NCBI RefSeq assembly: GCF_002592045.1 | Contig: NZ_MEJG01000001.1 | Location: 310,001 to 374,000 of the forward strand | Direction of reading: 5' to 3' | Length of the DNA stretch: 64,000 nt | From: Parasaccharibacter apium | GTDB lineage: Bacteria; Pseudomonadota; Alphaproteobacteria; Acetobacterales; Acetobacteraceae | Shown: in pieces, positions 25,389-35,420 of the stretch | Numbering within the stretch: position 1 is the first letter of the stretch | Layout: every line of letters begins with the position of its first letter | Made by a program: the position numbers and the translations under genes | Notes under the pieces: model-generated | Told to the model about the DNA's origin: nothing | Databases searched by the model: none | The model's input: the letters and a program-made list of their open reading frames with translations, nothing else

Positions 25389-26851
25389 GTTCATCACAGT
25401 TTGGCCCCCTTCTCCTTGGCACGACCTCCCGCGGTGAGGATGCCCATATTGACCTCCCCGAATTGCTCGCTACGCGTTTGCTCGTGCAGGGTAATTCTGG
25501 TTCTGGCAAATCCCACCTCCTCCGCCGGTTATTGGAGCAGAGTGCGACCCTCGTCCAGCAAGTCATCATCGACCCAGAGGGGGACTTCGTCACCCTTGCT
25601 GAAAAATACGACCATCTTGTGATTGAGACCGATACACAATCCGAGGCCAGCCTCCGCGCGGCGGGGGAACGCGTGCGTATGCATCGTGCCTCCGTGGTGC
25701 TGAATCTGGAACAAAGTGAGGCAGAAGGGCAACTCCGCTCCGTTGGGGCCTTTCTAACTGGAATGTTCGATACCCCACGCGCTTATTGGTATCCCGTCTT
25801 AGTCGTTGTGGATGAGGCGCAACTTTTTGCCCCCATCGCAGGGGGGGATACCTCTGATGAAGCGCGCCGCCTCTCCCTCAATGCCATGACCAACCTCATG
25901 TGCCGCGGGCGTAAGCGCGGTATGGCGGGGATTATCGCTACTCAACGCCTTGCCAAGCTTGCGAAGAATGTCGCCGCAGAGGCCTCCAACTTCCTTATGG
26001 GGCGGACCTTCCTTGATATTGATATGGCCCGTGCCGCGGACCTCTTAGGAATGGAACGCCGCGCTGCTGAGAGCTTTCGTGACCTTGCCCGCGGGCAATT
26101 TATGGCCCTCGGCCCCGCACTCGCCCGCCGGCCTCAACGAGTCACGATTGGCCCGGTGGAAACCGCAAGCCATGCCGGCGGCCCAGCCCTTATGCCCTTA
26201 GAGCAGCCCTCCATGCCTGTGGAGGAATTACGCGATCTCATCTTAGAGCCTGTTGCCGAGCCAACACCCCGCCCGCGTAAAGAGCCTGCTGCCCCCAAGC
26301 CGGACCTCCTCGCCCAACTTGATGCCTATAGTGCAAACCGTGCCGCAGAGGAACAACAGCAAGCCAGCCTCTCCACCGAGCCAGACCCAGAGACCCTCTG
26401 GCAACTTGTTGCAGAAACAGGGCAGGATAAAGACGCAGCCTATCGCCCGCTTGCTACCTTGTATCAAGACTTCCAAATGCGGGCGCGTTTAGCAGGATTC
26501 TCACGCAATTTACTGCCTATGGCGCGCTTCCAGACCATGCTCAGCACCATCCGATGCGGCCTAACGCGCGAACAAGCCGAGAGCGAAGAATGGCAGGATA
26601 TTCAACAACGGGCCGGACGCTTACCAGATGATATGCAGCCTGTTTATTTCCTCCTCGCCCGGGCTGCGATGGAGGGCAAGCCATGCCCTGATGATGCCGC
26701 CCTTGCCCGCGCTTATGGCACACACTCCTTAGGGCGCGCCCGGCGGCAACTCACTTATCTGGAGACATGCGAGGCCATCATCTTACAAGGGACAGGTCGC
26801 CACCGCCGTGTTGCGATTATTGGGCCGGGCTGGCAAACTGCGGCTCTTTAA
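25385..26851 (+). CDS. HerA/DUF87-like ATPase
   Basis: A 488-residue protein. Residues ~25-50 carry Walker A GNSGSGKSHLL; VLVVVDEAQLFAP is Walker B; RKRGMAGIIATQR matches the HerA/FtsK-like sensor region. Residues ~270-330 are a Pro/Ala-rich linker, and the last ~150 residues are a helical domain ending in a winged-helix-like stretch. Related proteins are ATPases annotated as HerA-like helicases, thought to move along DNA; the partner nuclease NurA is not visible here. It overlaps the flavoprotein gene by four bases, which is a curious pairing of a redox enzyme with a DNA-type motor. Function in this organism is unknown. Confidence 0.75.
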   Translation: MSSSQFGPLLLGTTSRGEDAHIDLPELLATRLLVQGNSGSGKSHLLRRLLEQSATLVQQVIIDPEGDFVTLAEKYDHLVIETDTQSEASLRAAGERVRMHRASVVLNLEQSEAEGQLRSVGAFLTGMFDTPRAYWYPVLVVVDEAQLFAPIAGGDTSDEARRLSLNAMTNLMCRGRKRGMAGIIATQRLAKLAKNVAAEASNFLMGRTFLDIDMARAADLLGMERRAAESFRDLARGQFMALGPALARRPQRVTIGPVETASHAGGPALMPLEQPSMPVEELRDLILEPVAEPTPRPRKEPAAPKPDLLAQLDAYSANRAAEEQQQASLSTEPDPETLWQLVAETGQDKDAAYRPLATLYQDFQMRARLAGFSRNLLPMARFQTMLSTIRCGLTREQAESEEWQDIQQRAGRLPDDMQPVYFLLARAAMEGKPCPDDAALARAYGTHSLGRARRQLTYLETCEAIILQGTGRHRRVAIIGPGWQTAAL

Positions 26852-26857
26852 GAAAGA

Positions 26858-28471
26858 TCATGCCTCTATTGAGGCACTATCATCCTTAAAAACGCGCTGC
26901 CATGCCGCCATAAGCCCATAGTGATGAGCCTTTTGTTGGTCCCACGTACCAAAGAGACATTTTTCCTCAAGTAAGGTTAAGGCCTCCTGCAAACGTCCTC
27001 TCCTCTCAAAAGCCACGTTATATGGCCTTAGGGTAAATTGCTCCCATGTCAGTACCTCTGTCCCATCACTATGCAACGGCAAGCCTACATGCGCCGGAGG
27101 GGCTTTAAGCCATAACCCCGTCTCCGGGTGTTGCAAACTCACCGCCCCGTCCGCACCACGCATCACACGATAGGATAAAAATGGCCCTCCCCCATCATGA
27201 GGAATCCCCATACAGGGTAACATATCATCCTCAGCACATAGAAAAGCAGCTTCCCCCACTATGAGGGCTAAGACTGGCACATGCCACCGGCTCACATCCT
27301 CACAACATGCCACGGTCTCATAAGCCGTATGCATTGTGACAGGCTCCCCAAGAGCGGAATAAAGCCGAAATATCTCCACCGTTTGATGTAATGTAGGATG
27401 AAGGGAAAATGCACTCTCCTGCTCAGATGCCCCTTCATCACGCATGAGCTGTGAAAGACGAACAAGCAGCGCATTCGCCACTGCCTCGGGGTCCTCTAAC
27501 ACACAAGCTACCTTAAACCCAGGCGCAGGATCGACAGCCCGCTGCCCACCAGCTTTTACCCGTACATAAGCAAGCCGGGTATCATGCACAGCATCCATAA
27601 GTGGGAAGGAGCGATAAATATGGTCATCAAAACAAAGCGCAACACCGCACACATAATCTGTAAAAATAGCTGTATGCCAGGCTGACCCCATAATGCCTAT
27701 CACAGGGTGACATGCAAATAATGAGATCTGCTCCCGCACACTCAGCATTTCCGGCACAATAATTTTAACCCCACGCTGCTGCAAAGCATGGATTAACGCC
27801 TCTTCATTTACCAATTGTCGCGTGCCACCTTTTAAGGCTGCGCGGCTTAAATAAATAGGTTGGACCTTTCTCTCCCGCATCTCTAACGGTAAAGCACACT
27901 CCCCCAATAACCGGCAGCTCTGCCCATAGCCTTCATAAATAAACCCATCTTCACTAAAGCCCTGGCCTGGTAAAACTAAGCTCTCTATAATAACGGGTAA
28001 GTGCGGTAATAGAATTTGCTCTGGTTTTATCTGACAATAAGATAAAAACTCTGCCATCCAGGGGATGGAAAAAATCTCCTCCACCGTCAGATCACTATGA
28101 AATAAAATCCGCCGCTCAGGGTCCGGGTTTTCTATACAATACCATAGGACACTCAAACATTCCGTAATGAAGTGCCCATAATGATCTCCAATCACCCCTC
28201 CATACACTACATTGCCCTCTACCCTTAGACGATAAGGGGAGGGCATAAGCGCAGTCGTTATCCCTTGGCTCTTTAATTTTTGCGGGTATCGGGAAAATAA
28301 GGCATGGTCGAGTAATTGTCGCCCTGTCTCAGAAAATAGACCAAACTCCGTATCACGTCCCCCAGCTGCCCGAGGAACATATAAAACATTACGTCGTAAT
28401 TGAACTTCGGGCTGTCCCGGTAAAACATTGCCCTGCAACGCAGGACTGGGACAATCACTCAATGTCATCAT
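26858..28471 (-). CDS. GT61-family (DUF563) glycosyltransferase with an extra C-terminal domain
   Basis: A 537-residue protein. Residues ~85-330 match GT61/DUF563 glycosyltransferases: GDHYGHFITECLSVLWY, the YLSRAALKGGTRQLVNEEAL block, and SVREQISLFACHPVIGIMGSAWH. Beyond about residue 380, a second part reads like a beta-trefoil/fascin-type module (VSLQHPETGLWL, then LTWEQFTLRP) and ends in a short helical region. I chose ATG 28471, with GGTGG seven bases upstream, over a TTG at 28489. It faces the end of the HerA-like gene, six bases away. Likely role: adding sugar to a surface polysaccharide or glycan; acceptor unknown. Confidence 0.7.
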   Translation of the reverse strand: MMTLSDCPSPALQGNVLPGQPEVQLRRNVLYVPRAAGGRDTEFGLFSETGRQLLDHALFSRYPQKLKSQGITTALMPSPYRLRVEGNVVYGGVIGDHYGHFITECLSVLWYCIENPDPERRILFHSDLTVEEIFSIPWMAEFLSYCQIKPEQILLPHLPVIIESLVLPGQGFSEDGFIYEGYGQSCRLLGECALPLEMRERKVQPIYLSRAALKGGTRQLVNEEALIHALQQRGVKIIVPEMLSVREQISLFACHPVIGIMGSAWHTAIFTDYVCGVALCFDDHIYRSFPLMDAVHDTRLAYVRVKAGGQRAVDPAPGFKVACVLEDPEAVANALLVRLSQLMRDEGASEQESAFSLHPTLHQTVEIFRLYSALGEPVTMHTAYETVACCEDVSRWHVPVLALIVGEAAFLCAEDDMLPCMGIPHDGGGPFLSYRVMRGADGAVSLQHPETGLWLKAPPAHVGLPLHSDGTEVLTWEQFTLRPYNVAFERRGRLQEALTLLEEKCLFGTWDQQKAHHYGLMAAWQRVFKDDSASIEA

Positions 28472-28573
28472 GTAGCTTCCACCGGACAAATACCCTTACT
28501 GATAAAGAATAGTCCTACCGTTTCTTGCCACAATAAGCAAAGCTTATGCCCCGTCTATTAGTCACCTGTTAAT

Positions 28574-28603
28574 TAAAAATGGCGGGACCAAGGCCCCGCC
28601 ATT
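28574..28603 (-). terminator. Intrinsic terminator of the pentose-phosphate operon
   Basis: Stem AATGGCGGG (28579-28587) with CCCGCCATT (28595-28603); on the minus strand it is followed by TTTTTAATT. It stands about 40 bases after the end of gntK. Confidence 0.85.
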
Positions 28604-28644
28604 CATTTTGTCTCATGTAACTGAGACATACTGCCGAGATTTAC

Positions 28645-29211
28645 TTAAAAATTCTTCGGCGGAGGCACCACGCGCAACCGCTCGATAACACGGTCCCGCA
28701 ATTCCTCAGGAGGAGCATCACCCGGCACACGAATTACAGGCTCATCATCGGTCGGCTCTTCAAGCGTGGCCAACTGGCTCGGCAATAAAGACGGCGGCAT
28801 ATAATGGCCCACACGATGCTTTAACCGCTCTTCGATAATCTTCGGATCTACCTTGAGATAAACAAACTGAACAGGAATATGCTTGGCAAGAACCTCACGA
28901 TATTTCTTCTTCAACGCAGAGCATGTCAACACAGCCCCTGTTCCCTTCTCGGCACATTTTGCCAGCCAGTCATGGCATAGCTCCAGCCAAGGGGCGCGGT
29001 CCTCATCCGTCAACGGGTGGCCAGAACGCATCTTCTCCACATTCGCCTTGGGGTGAAGGTCATCACCTTCCTGAAACGGCCATCCCAGACATTTAGACAG
29101 TAGCTCTGCTACAGTCGTCTTGCCGTTGCCGGAAACACCCATCACCACAATATAATGCGGAGCGATACCAGCGGCAGCTTTTACTGCCTCTTTCTCTGTC
29201 ATGGCGTCCAT
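28645..29211 (-). CDS. gntK: Gluconokinase
   Basis: A 188-residue P-loop kinase of the GntK type. It phosphorylates gluconate to 6-phosphogluconate. Walker A GVSGNGKTTVAE is near residue 25, followed by EGDDLHPKANVEKMRSGHPLTDEDRAPWL and GHYMPPSLLPSQLATLE. The length is normal. GGGAGG is placed eight bases before the ATG, inside the end of rpiA (13-base overlap). It is the last gene of the operon and feeds gluconate into the pentose-phosphate pathway at gnd. Confidence 0.93.
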   Translation of the reverse strand: MDAMTEKEAVKAAAGIAPHYIVVMGVSGNGKTTVAELLSKCLGWPFQEGDDLHPKANVEKMRSGHPLTDEDRAPWLELCHDWLAKCAEKGTGAVLTCSALKKKYREVLAKHIPVQFVYLKVDPKIIEERLKHRVGHYMPPSLLPSQLATLEEPTDDEPVIRVPGDAPPEELRDRVIERLRVVPPPKNF

Positions 29212-29885
29212 TGCTCAACCTCCCGTTCGGTTGCAACCAGTACATCGGTTGCCATATTGGGGAACAGTCCATGCTCCACCACACCTACAATCCCATCAAG
29301 CCGTGCCGCTAATGCTTGCACATCCTCAATAGGGCCGAAGCTGCAATCGAGTATTCTATTCCCATTATCGGTAGTAAGAAGCTCACCAGTAAGCTTCCTG
29401 CGGGGGCAAATCACTTTTGCCCCCATGGCTTCCAGACGGGCCGCCGTTGCCTCATACCCAAAAGGAACAACCTCCACAGGTACGGGCACCCGCTCGCCAA
29501 GCTGGTTCACCGGTTTTGTCGCATCGACAATAACGACAAAACGCCGTGATGCCTGCGCAACAATCTTCTCACGCAGCAAAGCCGCCCCTAGCCCCTTGAT
29601 GAGATGTAGCGTCTTACGCTCAACCTCATCAGCACCATCAATGGTGATGTCGACTACAGAATGCTCTGCAAATGTTGTGATTTTAATCCCTGCTGCACGA
29701 GCTAAAGCAGCCGATTCCTCAGATGTTGGGATGGCTAGAATATCCAGCCCCTCAGCCACACGCTCGCCTAAGCGCTCAATCATGAAAGCGGCGGTACTGC
29801 CTGTGCCAAGCCCAACAACCATCCCCGGTTTTACGAGGCTGGCGGCATAATGAGCAGCAGCACGTTTGCAGTCATCAACGTTCAT
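29199..29885 (-). CDS. rpiA: Ribose-5-phosphate isomerase A
   Basis: A 228-residue protein. It interconverts ribose-5-phosphate and ribulose-5-phosphate. The N-terminal GLGTGSTA phosphate-binding loop, DGADEV, and KGLGAALLREKIV are diagnostic. Its start overlaps the stop of pgl (ATGA at 29882-29885) and its end overlaps gntK by 13 bases, so it is embedded in the operon. Confidence 0.94.
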   Translation of the reverse strand: MNVDDCKRAAAHYAASLVKPGMVVGLGTGSTAAFMIERLGERVAEGLDILAIPTSEESAALARAAGIKITTFAEHSVVDITIDGADEVERKTLHLIKGLGAALLREKIVAQASRRFVVIVDATKPVNQLGERVPVPVEVVPFGYEATAARLEAMGAKVICPRRKLTGELLTTDNGNRILDCSFGPIEDVQALAARLDGIVGVVEHGLFPNMATDVLVATEREVEQWTP

Positions 29886-30628
29886 GAAGGCTCTCCAGCA
29901 GCAGCACTGTCTGCCAGTATCAGAATTTCTCCTTCCGATACAATACGCCCGGATGGGATGCTGCCATCCCCCTGACGCAAACGGGCCAACATTGGTACTT
30001 TATTTTCCCCCGTCACCAAAAAGACCACTAACTTGCTAGAGGCAATGGCTGGGTATGTCAGGGTAAGACGCTCATGCGGGGCTGTTTTGGGGGCGGATAC
30101 CCCCACCCAAGCGGTTTTCTCTTGTAAAACAGCCTCACCGGGGAAGAGAGAGGCCGTATGCCCATCTGTCCCTAAGCCCAGCATGACGATATCAAAAAGG
30201 GGATGCCCTGCCTCTAATGTCTTGCGGCCATAAGCATGTTCCAACACGGTTTGATACTGTGCGGCATCAGCTTGGGCGGTCCCTTTTGTCGGCATAGGAT
30301 AAATCTGAGCGGCCGGAATCGCTACTTTGGAGAGCAATAATGTCTTAGCACTCGTATGATTGCTATCCTCATGGCCCTCTGGCACATGACGCTCATCCCC
30401 ATAGAAAATCTCTACGCGTGACCAATCAATTTGTTGCGCTACCTCTGGACGTGCAAGAATCGAGAATAATTTTTTAGGGGTGGACCCACCAGAAAGCGCA
30501 ACACGGGCCTTACCGTCCCGCTTATTACGCACCGTCTCTATTAATAGCTCTGCCATTTTCATGGCGACAGCATCAGCATCCTTCAACACATCCACAACGG
30601 CGTGGCGCATATCTGTTGTCATACCCAT
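29882..30628 (-). CDS. pgl: 6-phosphogluconolactonase
   Basis: A 248-residue DevB/SOL-type lactonase. It hydrolyses 6-phosphogluconolactone to 6-phosphogluconate. Motifs: ALSGGSTPKKLF, FYGDERHVP and MLGLGTDGHTASLFPG. A GTG at 30643 could extend it, but GGAGAG precedes the ATG at 30628. It overlaps rpiA by four bases. Its presence implies a cytosolic glucose-6-phosphate dehydrogenase, which is not in the window. Confidence 0.92.
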   Translation of the reverse strand: MGMTTDMRHAVVDVLKDADAVAMKMAELLIETVRNKRDGKARVALSGGSTPKKLFSILARPEVAQQIDWSRVEIFYGDERHVPEGHEDSNHTSAKTLLLSKVAIPAAQIYPMPTKGTAQADAAQYQTVLEHAYGRKTLEAGHPLFDIVMLGLGTDGHTASLFPGEAVLQEKTAWVGVSAPKTAPHERLTLTYPAIASSKLVVFLVTGENKVPMLARLRQGDGSIPSGRIVSEGEILILADSAAAGEPS

Positions 30629-30651
30629 AACTCTCCGAATCACTAACTACC

Positions 30652-31479
30652 CTATTGTGATAGGGCTGCGGGTATAATGAACCTCTCTGCCGCATATGCC
30701 CAGCCATCTTCAGCAGGTGTTTTTGTCACATAGCGTGCCTGCGCCTTTACGCCCTCTGGGGCTTGGCCCATCGCAATGCTCATCCCCGCTACGCTCAACA
30801 TCGGTAAATCATTCGGCGCATCACCCAAAACCGCTACATTCTGCGGGGTTACGCCATAAAGCTGGGCAAGCTCCCTCACCGCATCACCCTTATTGGCTAG
30901 GGCGGGCGTAATGTTCAATTTATGTGGTGCTGAACGCAACATACTGGCCCGCCCCCCAAAAGACGCAGGCAATTCAGCCTCTAACCGCGCGATTAAGGCC
31001 GTATCCTCCGAGCATACCATCACACGATTCACAGCCTCATCATGCGAGGAAAGTTCAGCAACTTCCCGCGGGGTGATGCCTGTTAAATTATGCTCGCGTT
31101 GTACTAAAGCCGTACTTGCATCCCTAACAAGCCATTCACGTTCGGTCTGGAACCATAGCTCTACCGGCAAGGGCGCAAGCCGTGCCAGCAAGGCTGTTAC
31201 ATCCTCGGGTGGGAAACGATAGCTTTTTAAAATTGTGCCATCAGGGGAAAAGAACACCCCCCCATTAAACCCCGCGCACGGCCCCTTTAGCCCTAACTGC
31301 CGCACATAAGGCAGAATCGCCGCAGGCAAACGCGCACTTACAAGCGCAACAGGGACATGATGCGCGGCAAGCTGCTCCACCGCTTTGCATGTCGCGGGGG
31401 AAAGGCGTTTATCGGGGCCGAGAATGGTGCCATCCATATCAGACAACACCAATTTGATTATGGGGGCTGTATCGCTCAT
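30652..31479 (-). CDS. HAD-superfamily Cof-type sugar-phosphatase-like hydrolase
   Basis: A 275-residue HAD hydrolase of the Cof/YidA type: motif I DMDGTILG near residue 15, motif II VSARLP, the type IIB cap in the middle, and motif IV GDAPNDLPML. Two ATGs are possible; AAGGAGG lies nine bases before 31479 and directly against the one at 31488, so I chose 31479. It sits inside the pentose-phosphate operon between gnd and pgl. Cof-type enzymes act on sugar phosphates or flavin phosphates. Clearing a sugar phosphate that stalls the pathway is possible, but that is inference from position. Confidence 0.8.
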   Translation of the reverse strand: MSDTAPIIKLVLSDMDGTILGPDKRLSPATCKAVEQLAAHHVPVALVSARLPAAILPYVRQLGLKGPCAGFNGGVFFSPDGTILKSYRFPPEDVTALLARLAPLPVELWFQTEREWLVRDASTALVQREHNLTGITPREVAELSSHDEAVNRVMVCSEDTALIARLEAELPASFGGRASMLRSAPHKLNITPALANKGDAVRELAQLYGVTPQNVAVLGDAPNDLPMLSVAGMSIAMGQAPEGVKAQARYVTKTPAEDGWAYAAERFIIPAALSQ

Positions 31480-31551
31480 CCTGACCATCCTCCTTAAAGG
31501 AGGCTAGGGGCGGATGCCCCCAACCGCCCCTTACGCCCTATAACAGGCCTT

Positions 31552-32556
31552 TTATTTTTTACGCTCTACATGCCCACCAAAGCCGTAACGCATGGCGGAG
31601 AGAGCTTTCTCGGCAAAATTATTACCTGTCCGAGAGCGGAAGCGTGTAAAGAGGGCCGCTGTCATCACAGGGGCGGGCACATCCTCCTCAATCGCTGCCT
31701 CAATCGTCCAGCGTCCTTCACCAGAATCCTGCACTTCCCCACTAAACTCGCTTAGGTCGGAAGAGCGGGCAAGAGCCTCGGCTGTGAGGTCGAGCAACCA
31801 AGAGGAGACGACACTGCCACGACGCCACACCTCTGCAATATCGGCTAGGTGAAGGTCATAACGCTCATCTTCAGGCAATTTGGCAGAGTTCTTGCTGGCG
31901 AGAACATCAAACCCCTCGGCAATGGCCTGCATCATGCCATATTCGATGCCGTTATGAATCATCTTCACAAAATGGCCTGCCCCAGCAGGGCCGCAATAGA
32001 GATAGCCTTTCTCGGCCCGTTGGTCGTGACGGCCATCATCTTCACGGTCTGGCGTACGCGGCACATCACCAACACCCGGTGCCAATGCATCAAGAATCGG
32101 GTCCACATAATCAGCAGCATGTTTCTCGCCGCCATACATCATGCAATAGCCGCGCTCTAACCCCCACACACCGCCAGATGTGCCGACATCAATATAATCA
32201 ATGCCCCGCTCACCTAGCTCTTTCGCGCGGCGAATATCCTCTTTGTAATAGGTATTGCCACCATCAATGATGATGTCACCCTTCCCCAAGAGAGGGGCAA
32301 GCTTTTGGATGCAATCCTCTGTGACCTTCCCCGCTGGCAACATGACCCAAATCACGCGGCGTTCTTCCCCAGAGAGAAGCTCCACCATTTTCTCAAAAGT
32401 AGGAGCCCCCTGCGCACGCCCCGTCTCGCTCCGCTCGACGATTCGGTCGATAACAGCAGGGGTCCGGTCGAACGCGACGACATCATGGCCCTTACGTGTC
32501 AGGCGGACGGCAATATTACCACCCATACGGCCAAGCCCAATAATTCCGATACGCAT
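31552..32556 (-). CDS. gnd: 6-phosphogluconate dehydrogenase (decarboxylating), short form
   Basis: A 334-residue protein. It oxidises 6-phosphogluconate to ribulose-5-phosphate and CO2. Rossmann motif [42 protein letters not shown] and [16 protein letters not shown] are all present. At ~330 residues it belongs to the short GntZ/YqeC type (the classical enzyme has ~470), which is often NAD-preferring, as known in Gluconobacter; the cofactor preference here is inferred from that. A TTG at 32562 is possible, but AAGGAG is spaced seven bases from the ATG at 32556. It starts two bases after the tal/pgi stop. Confidence 0.93.
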   Translation of the reverse strand: MRIGIIGLGRMGGNIAVRLTRKGHDVVAFDRTPAVIDRIVERSETGRAQGAPTFEKMVELLSGEERRVIWVMLPAGKVTEDCIQKLAPLLGKGDIIIDGGNTYYKEDIRRAKELGERGIDYIDVGTSGGVWGLERGYCMMYGGEKHAADYVDPILDALAPGVGDVPRTPDREDDGRHDQRAEKGYLYCGPAGAGHFVKMIHNGIEYGMMQAIAEGFDVLASKNSAKLPEDERYDLHLADIAEVWRRGSVVSSWLLDLTAEALARSSDLSEFSGEVQDSGEGRWTIEAAIEEDVPAPVMTAALFTRFRSRTGNNFAEKALSAMRYGFGGHVERKK

Positions 32557-32558
32557 CC

Positions 32559-35405
32559 TCAAGCTCCTTTTAAAATCTCTGTCACCAGTTGAGCGAGACG
32601 GTCCAACCCTGCTTGCAACGGCCCTGTAATATGCACGCGTAAAGCACGACGCCCACGCGAGGCAAGAACATCGAAATCCCCTCTGGCCTGGGCGGCTTTG
32701 ACAACGCCAAAGCTATACGCATAGCCCGGGATAGACAGGTCAGCAGCATCATCTGCCGTTATTTGGAGGAACACACCGCTATTGGGGCCTCCTTTATAGG
32801 CCTGACCTGTCGAATGGAGGAAACGCGGCCCAAATTGCGCTGCTGTTGCAACATGAAGTTGATCTCTCAACGCCACTCTAACCGTCTGTTCCCACGCGAT
32901 ATGAGCTTTATCTCGCTCAATATAAGCCAGGAGGCCAATATAATCATTCTTACCCACGCGGTCAAAATGCGCTTTGAGGATGGCTTTGGCATCCTTGCCC
33001 GCTAAAGCCTCATGATTACGCTCATCAGCATAAAAGGCGAGGTTGCCATCCTTTGCAAAGGGGGCTTCCTCTGGCAGATGGCCAGTCTCCGCATAGGCTT
33101 TTGTCAGTTTCCGCGTCTCAACCTTGCTAAACTCCACATCAGGTTGATCGAACGGGTCAATCCCCAAAACAGAGCCCGCTACGGCTGTTGCAAACTCAAA
33201 GACAAAGAAAGCCTGGACAATCTGCTCCACCGTATCAAGATGCAGTGTCACGACTGGGTGACCTGCCTCACGCAGAGCTTTCAACCCCGGGCTTACAGGC
33301 TCATGCCCAAGCCGTAATTCCACAAAGATGCGGTCATCACCATAAACATCCGGCCGGCCCAACGGCTCGCCATCAATAGGGATGAGCCCCGTACCGCTCT
33401 TGCCCGTACTTTCTGCCAAAAGCTGCTCTAGCCATGCCCCGAGGGAGGCAATCTGCTCAGAAGCAACAAAGGTCACCTTATCCCGCCGGAAGGTCGTTGC
33501 CGCCACACCGAGAGCCAAACCAAGATTTACACCCGGATTCGTCACAGGGGGGACAGAGGCATCGCATGCCTCAATCATCAGCTGTGTGCAGTTCAGCAAC
33601 GCACGCACATCATACCCGGCAGCGGCTGCGGGGGTGAGACCAAAGGGGGAGAGAACAGAATACCGCCCCCCAATCTCTGGATTACCGTGGAAGATATGCG
33701 CAAAGTTGTGATCCTGCGCTACAGTCTCAAGCGAGGAGCCGGGGTCTGTCACCGCTACAAAGCGGTCCCCCGGTTTACGGCCAAGGGCTGTCCCCGCTAA
33801 GGCCCAGAAATACGCAAAAAGAATATTTGGCTCGAGCGTGCTGCCCGATTTACTGGAAACGATGAAGAGTGTCTTGGTAGGGTCAATCGCCTTAGCAAAG
33901 CTCGCAACTTGCTGCGGGTCCGTACTATCCAGCACATGCAACTTCGGCCCACCAGATACTTGGCCAAATGTCTCTGCCAGAACCTCCGGCCCAAGGCTAG
34001 AGCCACCCATCGCAAGGAGCAGCACATCACTATAGCCGCGCTCTTTTACCTCACGTTGTAGGGCCTCGTAAGCATCAATATGAGCCATGCCATCTTTAAC
34101 GACATCAAGCCAGCCGAGCCATTTGCTCTCTGGCCCATTTGTCCAAACAGACGCATCGCGCTCCCACAGGCGGCGCACCTTACCATCCTGCGTCCAGCTT
34201 TTACCCGCTGCGACAACAGCGTTATCCAACTCATCCGATAATGCTAAGGATACTCGCATAAGACGTCCCCCCAAAACAGCCTCTCGGCGGGCTGCAACCG
34301 CACCGAGCAATCCATCAAAAGCAGCTTTAAACGCTGCTACACCTTCGCCCAACAACGTGGTGGTTACCGCTGGGAGATCAAGCCCTAGCCGGTCTGCATC
34401 CTCTAGAATCTGGCGCGATTGCTCCACATTATCCGCTAAGCGCGCTTGGGGTACACCATGGTCCCTAAACGCCTCAAGCGTATGTGGTGGTACCGTATTG
34501 ACAGTATCCTCGCCAATCAGCTCCTCTACATATAGGACATCACGATAGGTCTTATCTTTTGTACTCGTGCTAGCCCACAGCAAACGCTGGGTTTGCGCGC
34601 CCTTTTCTGCCAAAGCGTGCCAACGCGGACTCGCCACAACATGCAAATAATGTTGATACGCCATACGCGCATTAGCAATAGCAACCTGCCCACGCAAACG
34701 CTTCAACGCGTCCGCTTGCGGATCCCTCGCAGCGATGCGGCGGTCTATCATCGCATCAATCCGCCCATCAATGCGGCTTACGAAGAAGGATGCCACGCTC
34801 CCAATCTGGGCAATGGGTTGACCTCTCTGAACGCGCGCCTCTAATCCACGCAGATAAGCCTCCAGCACGTTTTCATACATGGATTGAGCAAAAAGCAGCG
34901 TGATATTAACATTTATCCCCTCCGCAATGGCCTGCTCAATCGCTGGGAGGGCGGCCTCTGTCGCGGGGATTTTAATCATCACATTGGGCTGATTAACACG
35001 CTGCCATAACCTGCGAGCCTCATGCAACGTGGCCTCAGCATCATCAGCGAGATAGGGTGAAACCTCTAAGCTGACATAACCATCCCGGCCGGATGTCTCA
35101 TCAAATACAGGGCGCAAGACACGACAAGCTTGGCAGATATCCGCCACCGCTACGGCTTCATACAAGGCACCAGCAGGCAAACTCTCCTCACACAGTAGCT
35201 CCTGCACGGCTTCCTCATATTCCGCCCCTTGGCCGATAGCTTGCTCAAAAATCGCCGGGTTGGAGGTCACCCCTTTAAGGGCATCCTCCTTCACCAGAGA
35301 GGCCAAACGGCCTTCTTCAATAAAATCCCGCCTGATAAAATCGAGCCAAATAGATTGGCCGTATCCTGCCAGACGCGTAAGGGGGGTGTCCGGCTTACGC
35401 CCCAT
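32559..35405 (-). CDS. Bifunctional transaldolase / glucose-6-phosphate isomerase
   Basis: A 948-residue fusion. Residues ~1-370 are a transaldolase ([13 protein letters not shown], and [12 protein letters not shown] with the Schiff-base lysine); residues ~400-948 are a glucose-6-phosphate isomerase ([27 protein letters not shown], and a C-terminal [12 protein letters not shown]). Together they move carbon between sedoheptulose, erythrose, fructose and glucose phosphates. Tal-Pgi fusions are typical of acetic acid bacteria and a few other groups. It is the second gene of the operon, 15 bases after tkt. Confidence 0.95.
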   Translation of the reverse strand: MGRKPDTPLTRLAGYGQSIWLDFIRRDFIEEGRLASLVKEDALKGVTSNPAIFEQAIGQGAEYEEAVQELLCEESLPAGALYEAVAVADICQACRVLRPVFDETSGRDGYVSLEVSPYLADDAEATLHEARRLWQRVNQPNVMIKIPATEAALPAIEQAIAEGINVNITLLFAQSMYENVLEAYLRGLEARVQRGQPIAQIGSVASFFVSRIDGRIDAMIDRRIAARDPQADALKRLRGQVAIANARMAYQHYLHVVASPRWHALAEKGAQTQRLLWASTSTKDKTYRDVLYVEELIGEDTVNTVPPHTLEAFRDHGVPQARLADNVEQSRQILEDADRLGLDLPAVTTTLLGEGVAAFKAAFDGLLGAVAARREAVLGGRLMRVSLALSDELDNAVVAAGKSWTQDGKVRRLWERDASVWTNGPESKWLGWLDVVKDGMAHIDAYEALQREVKERGYSDVLLLAMGGSSLGPEVLAETFGQVSGGPKLHVLDSTDPQQVASFAKAIDPTKTLFIVSSKSGSTLEPNILFAYFWALAGTALGRKPGDRFVAVTDPGSSLETVAQDHNFAHIFHGNPEIGGRYSVLSPFGLTPAAAAGYDVRALLNCTQLMIEACDASVPPVTNPGVNLGLALGVAATTFRRDKVTFVASEQIASLGAWLEQLLAESTGKSGTGLIPIDGEPLGRPDVYGDDRIFVELRLGHEPVSPGLKALREAGHPVVTLHLDTVEQIVQAFFVFEFATAVAGSVLGIDPFDQPDVEFSKVETRKLTKAYAETGHLPEEAPFAKDGNLAFYADERNHEALAGKDAKAILKAHFDRVGKNDYIGLLAYIERDKAHIAWEQTVRVALRDQLHVATAAQFGPRFLHSTGQAYKGGPNSGVFLQITADDAADLSIPGYAYSFGVVKAAQARGDFDVLASRGRRALRVHITGPLQAGLDRLAQLVTEILKGA

Positions 35406-35420
35406 ATCTTTCCTCCTCCA

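Noticed and set aside
32559-35405. Tal/Pgi fusion suspected to be a sequencing join
   Set aside because: Such fusions are known in acetic acid bacteria, and both domains are complete with a plausible linker.
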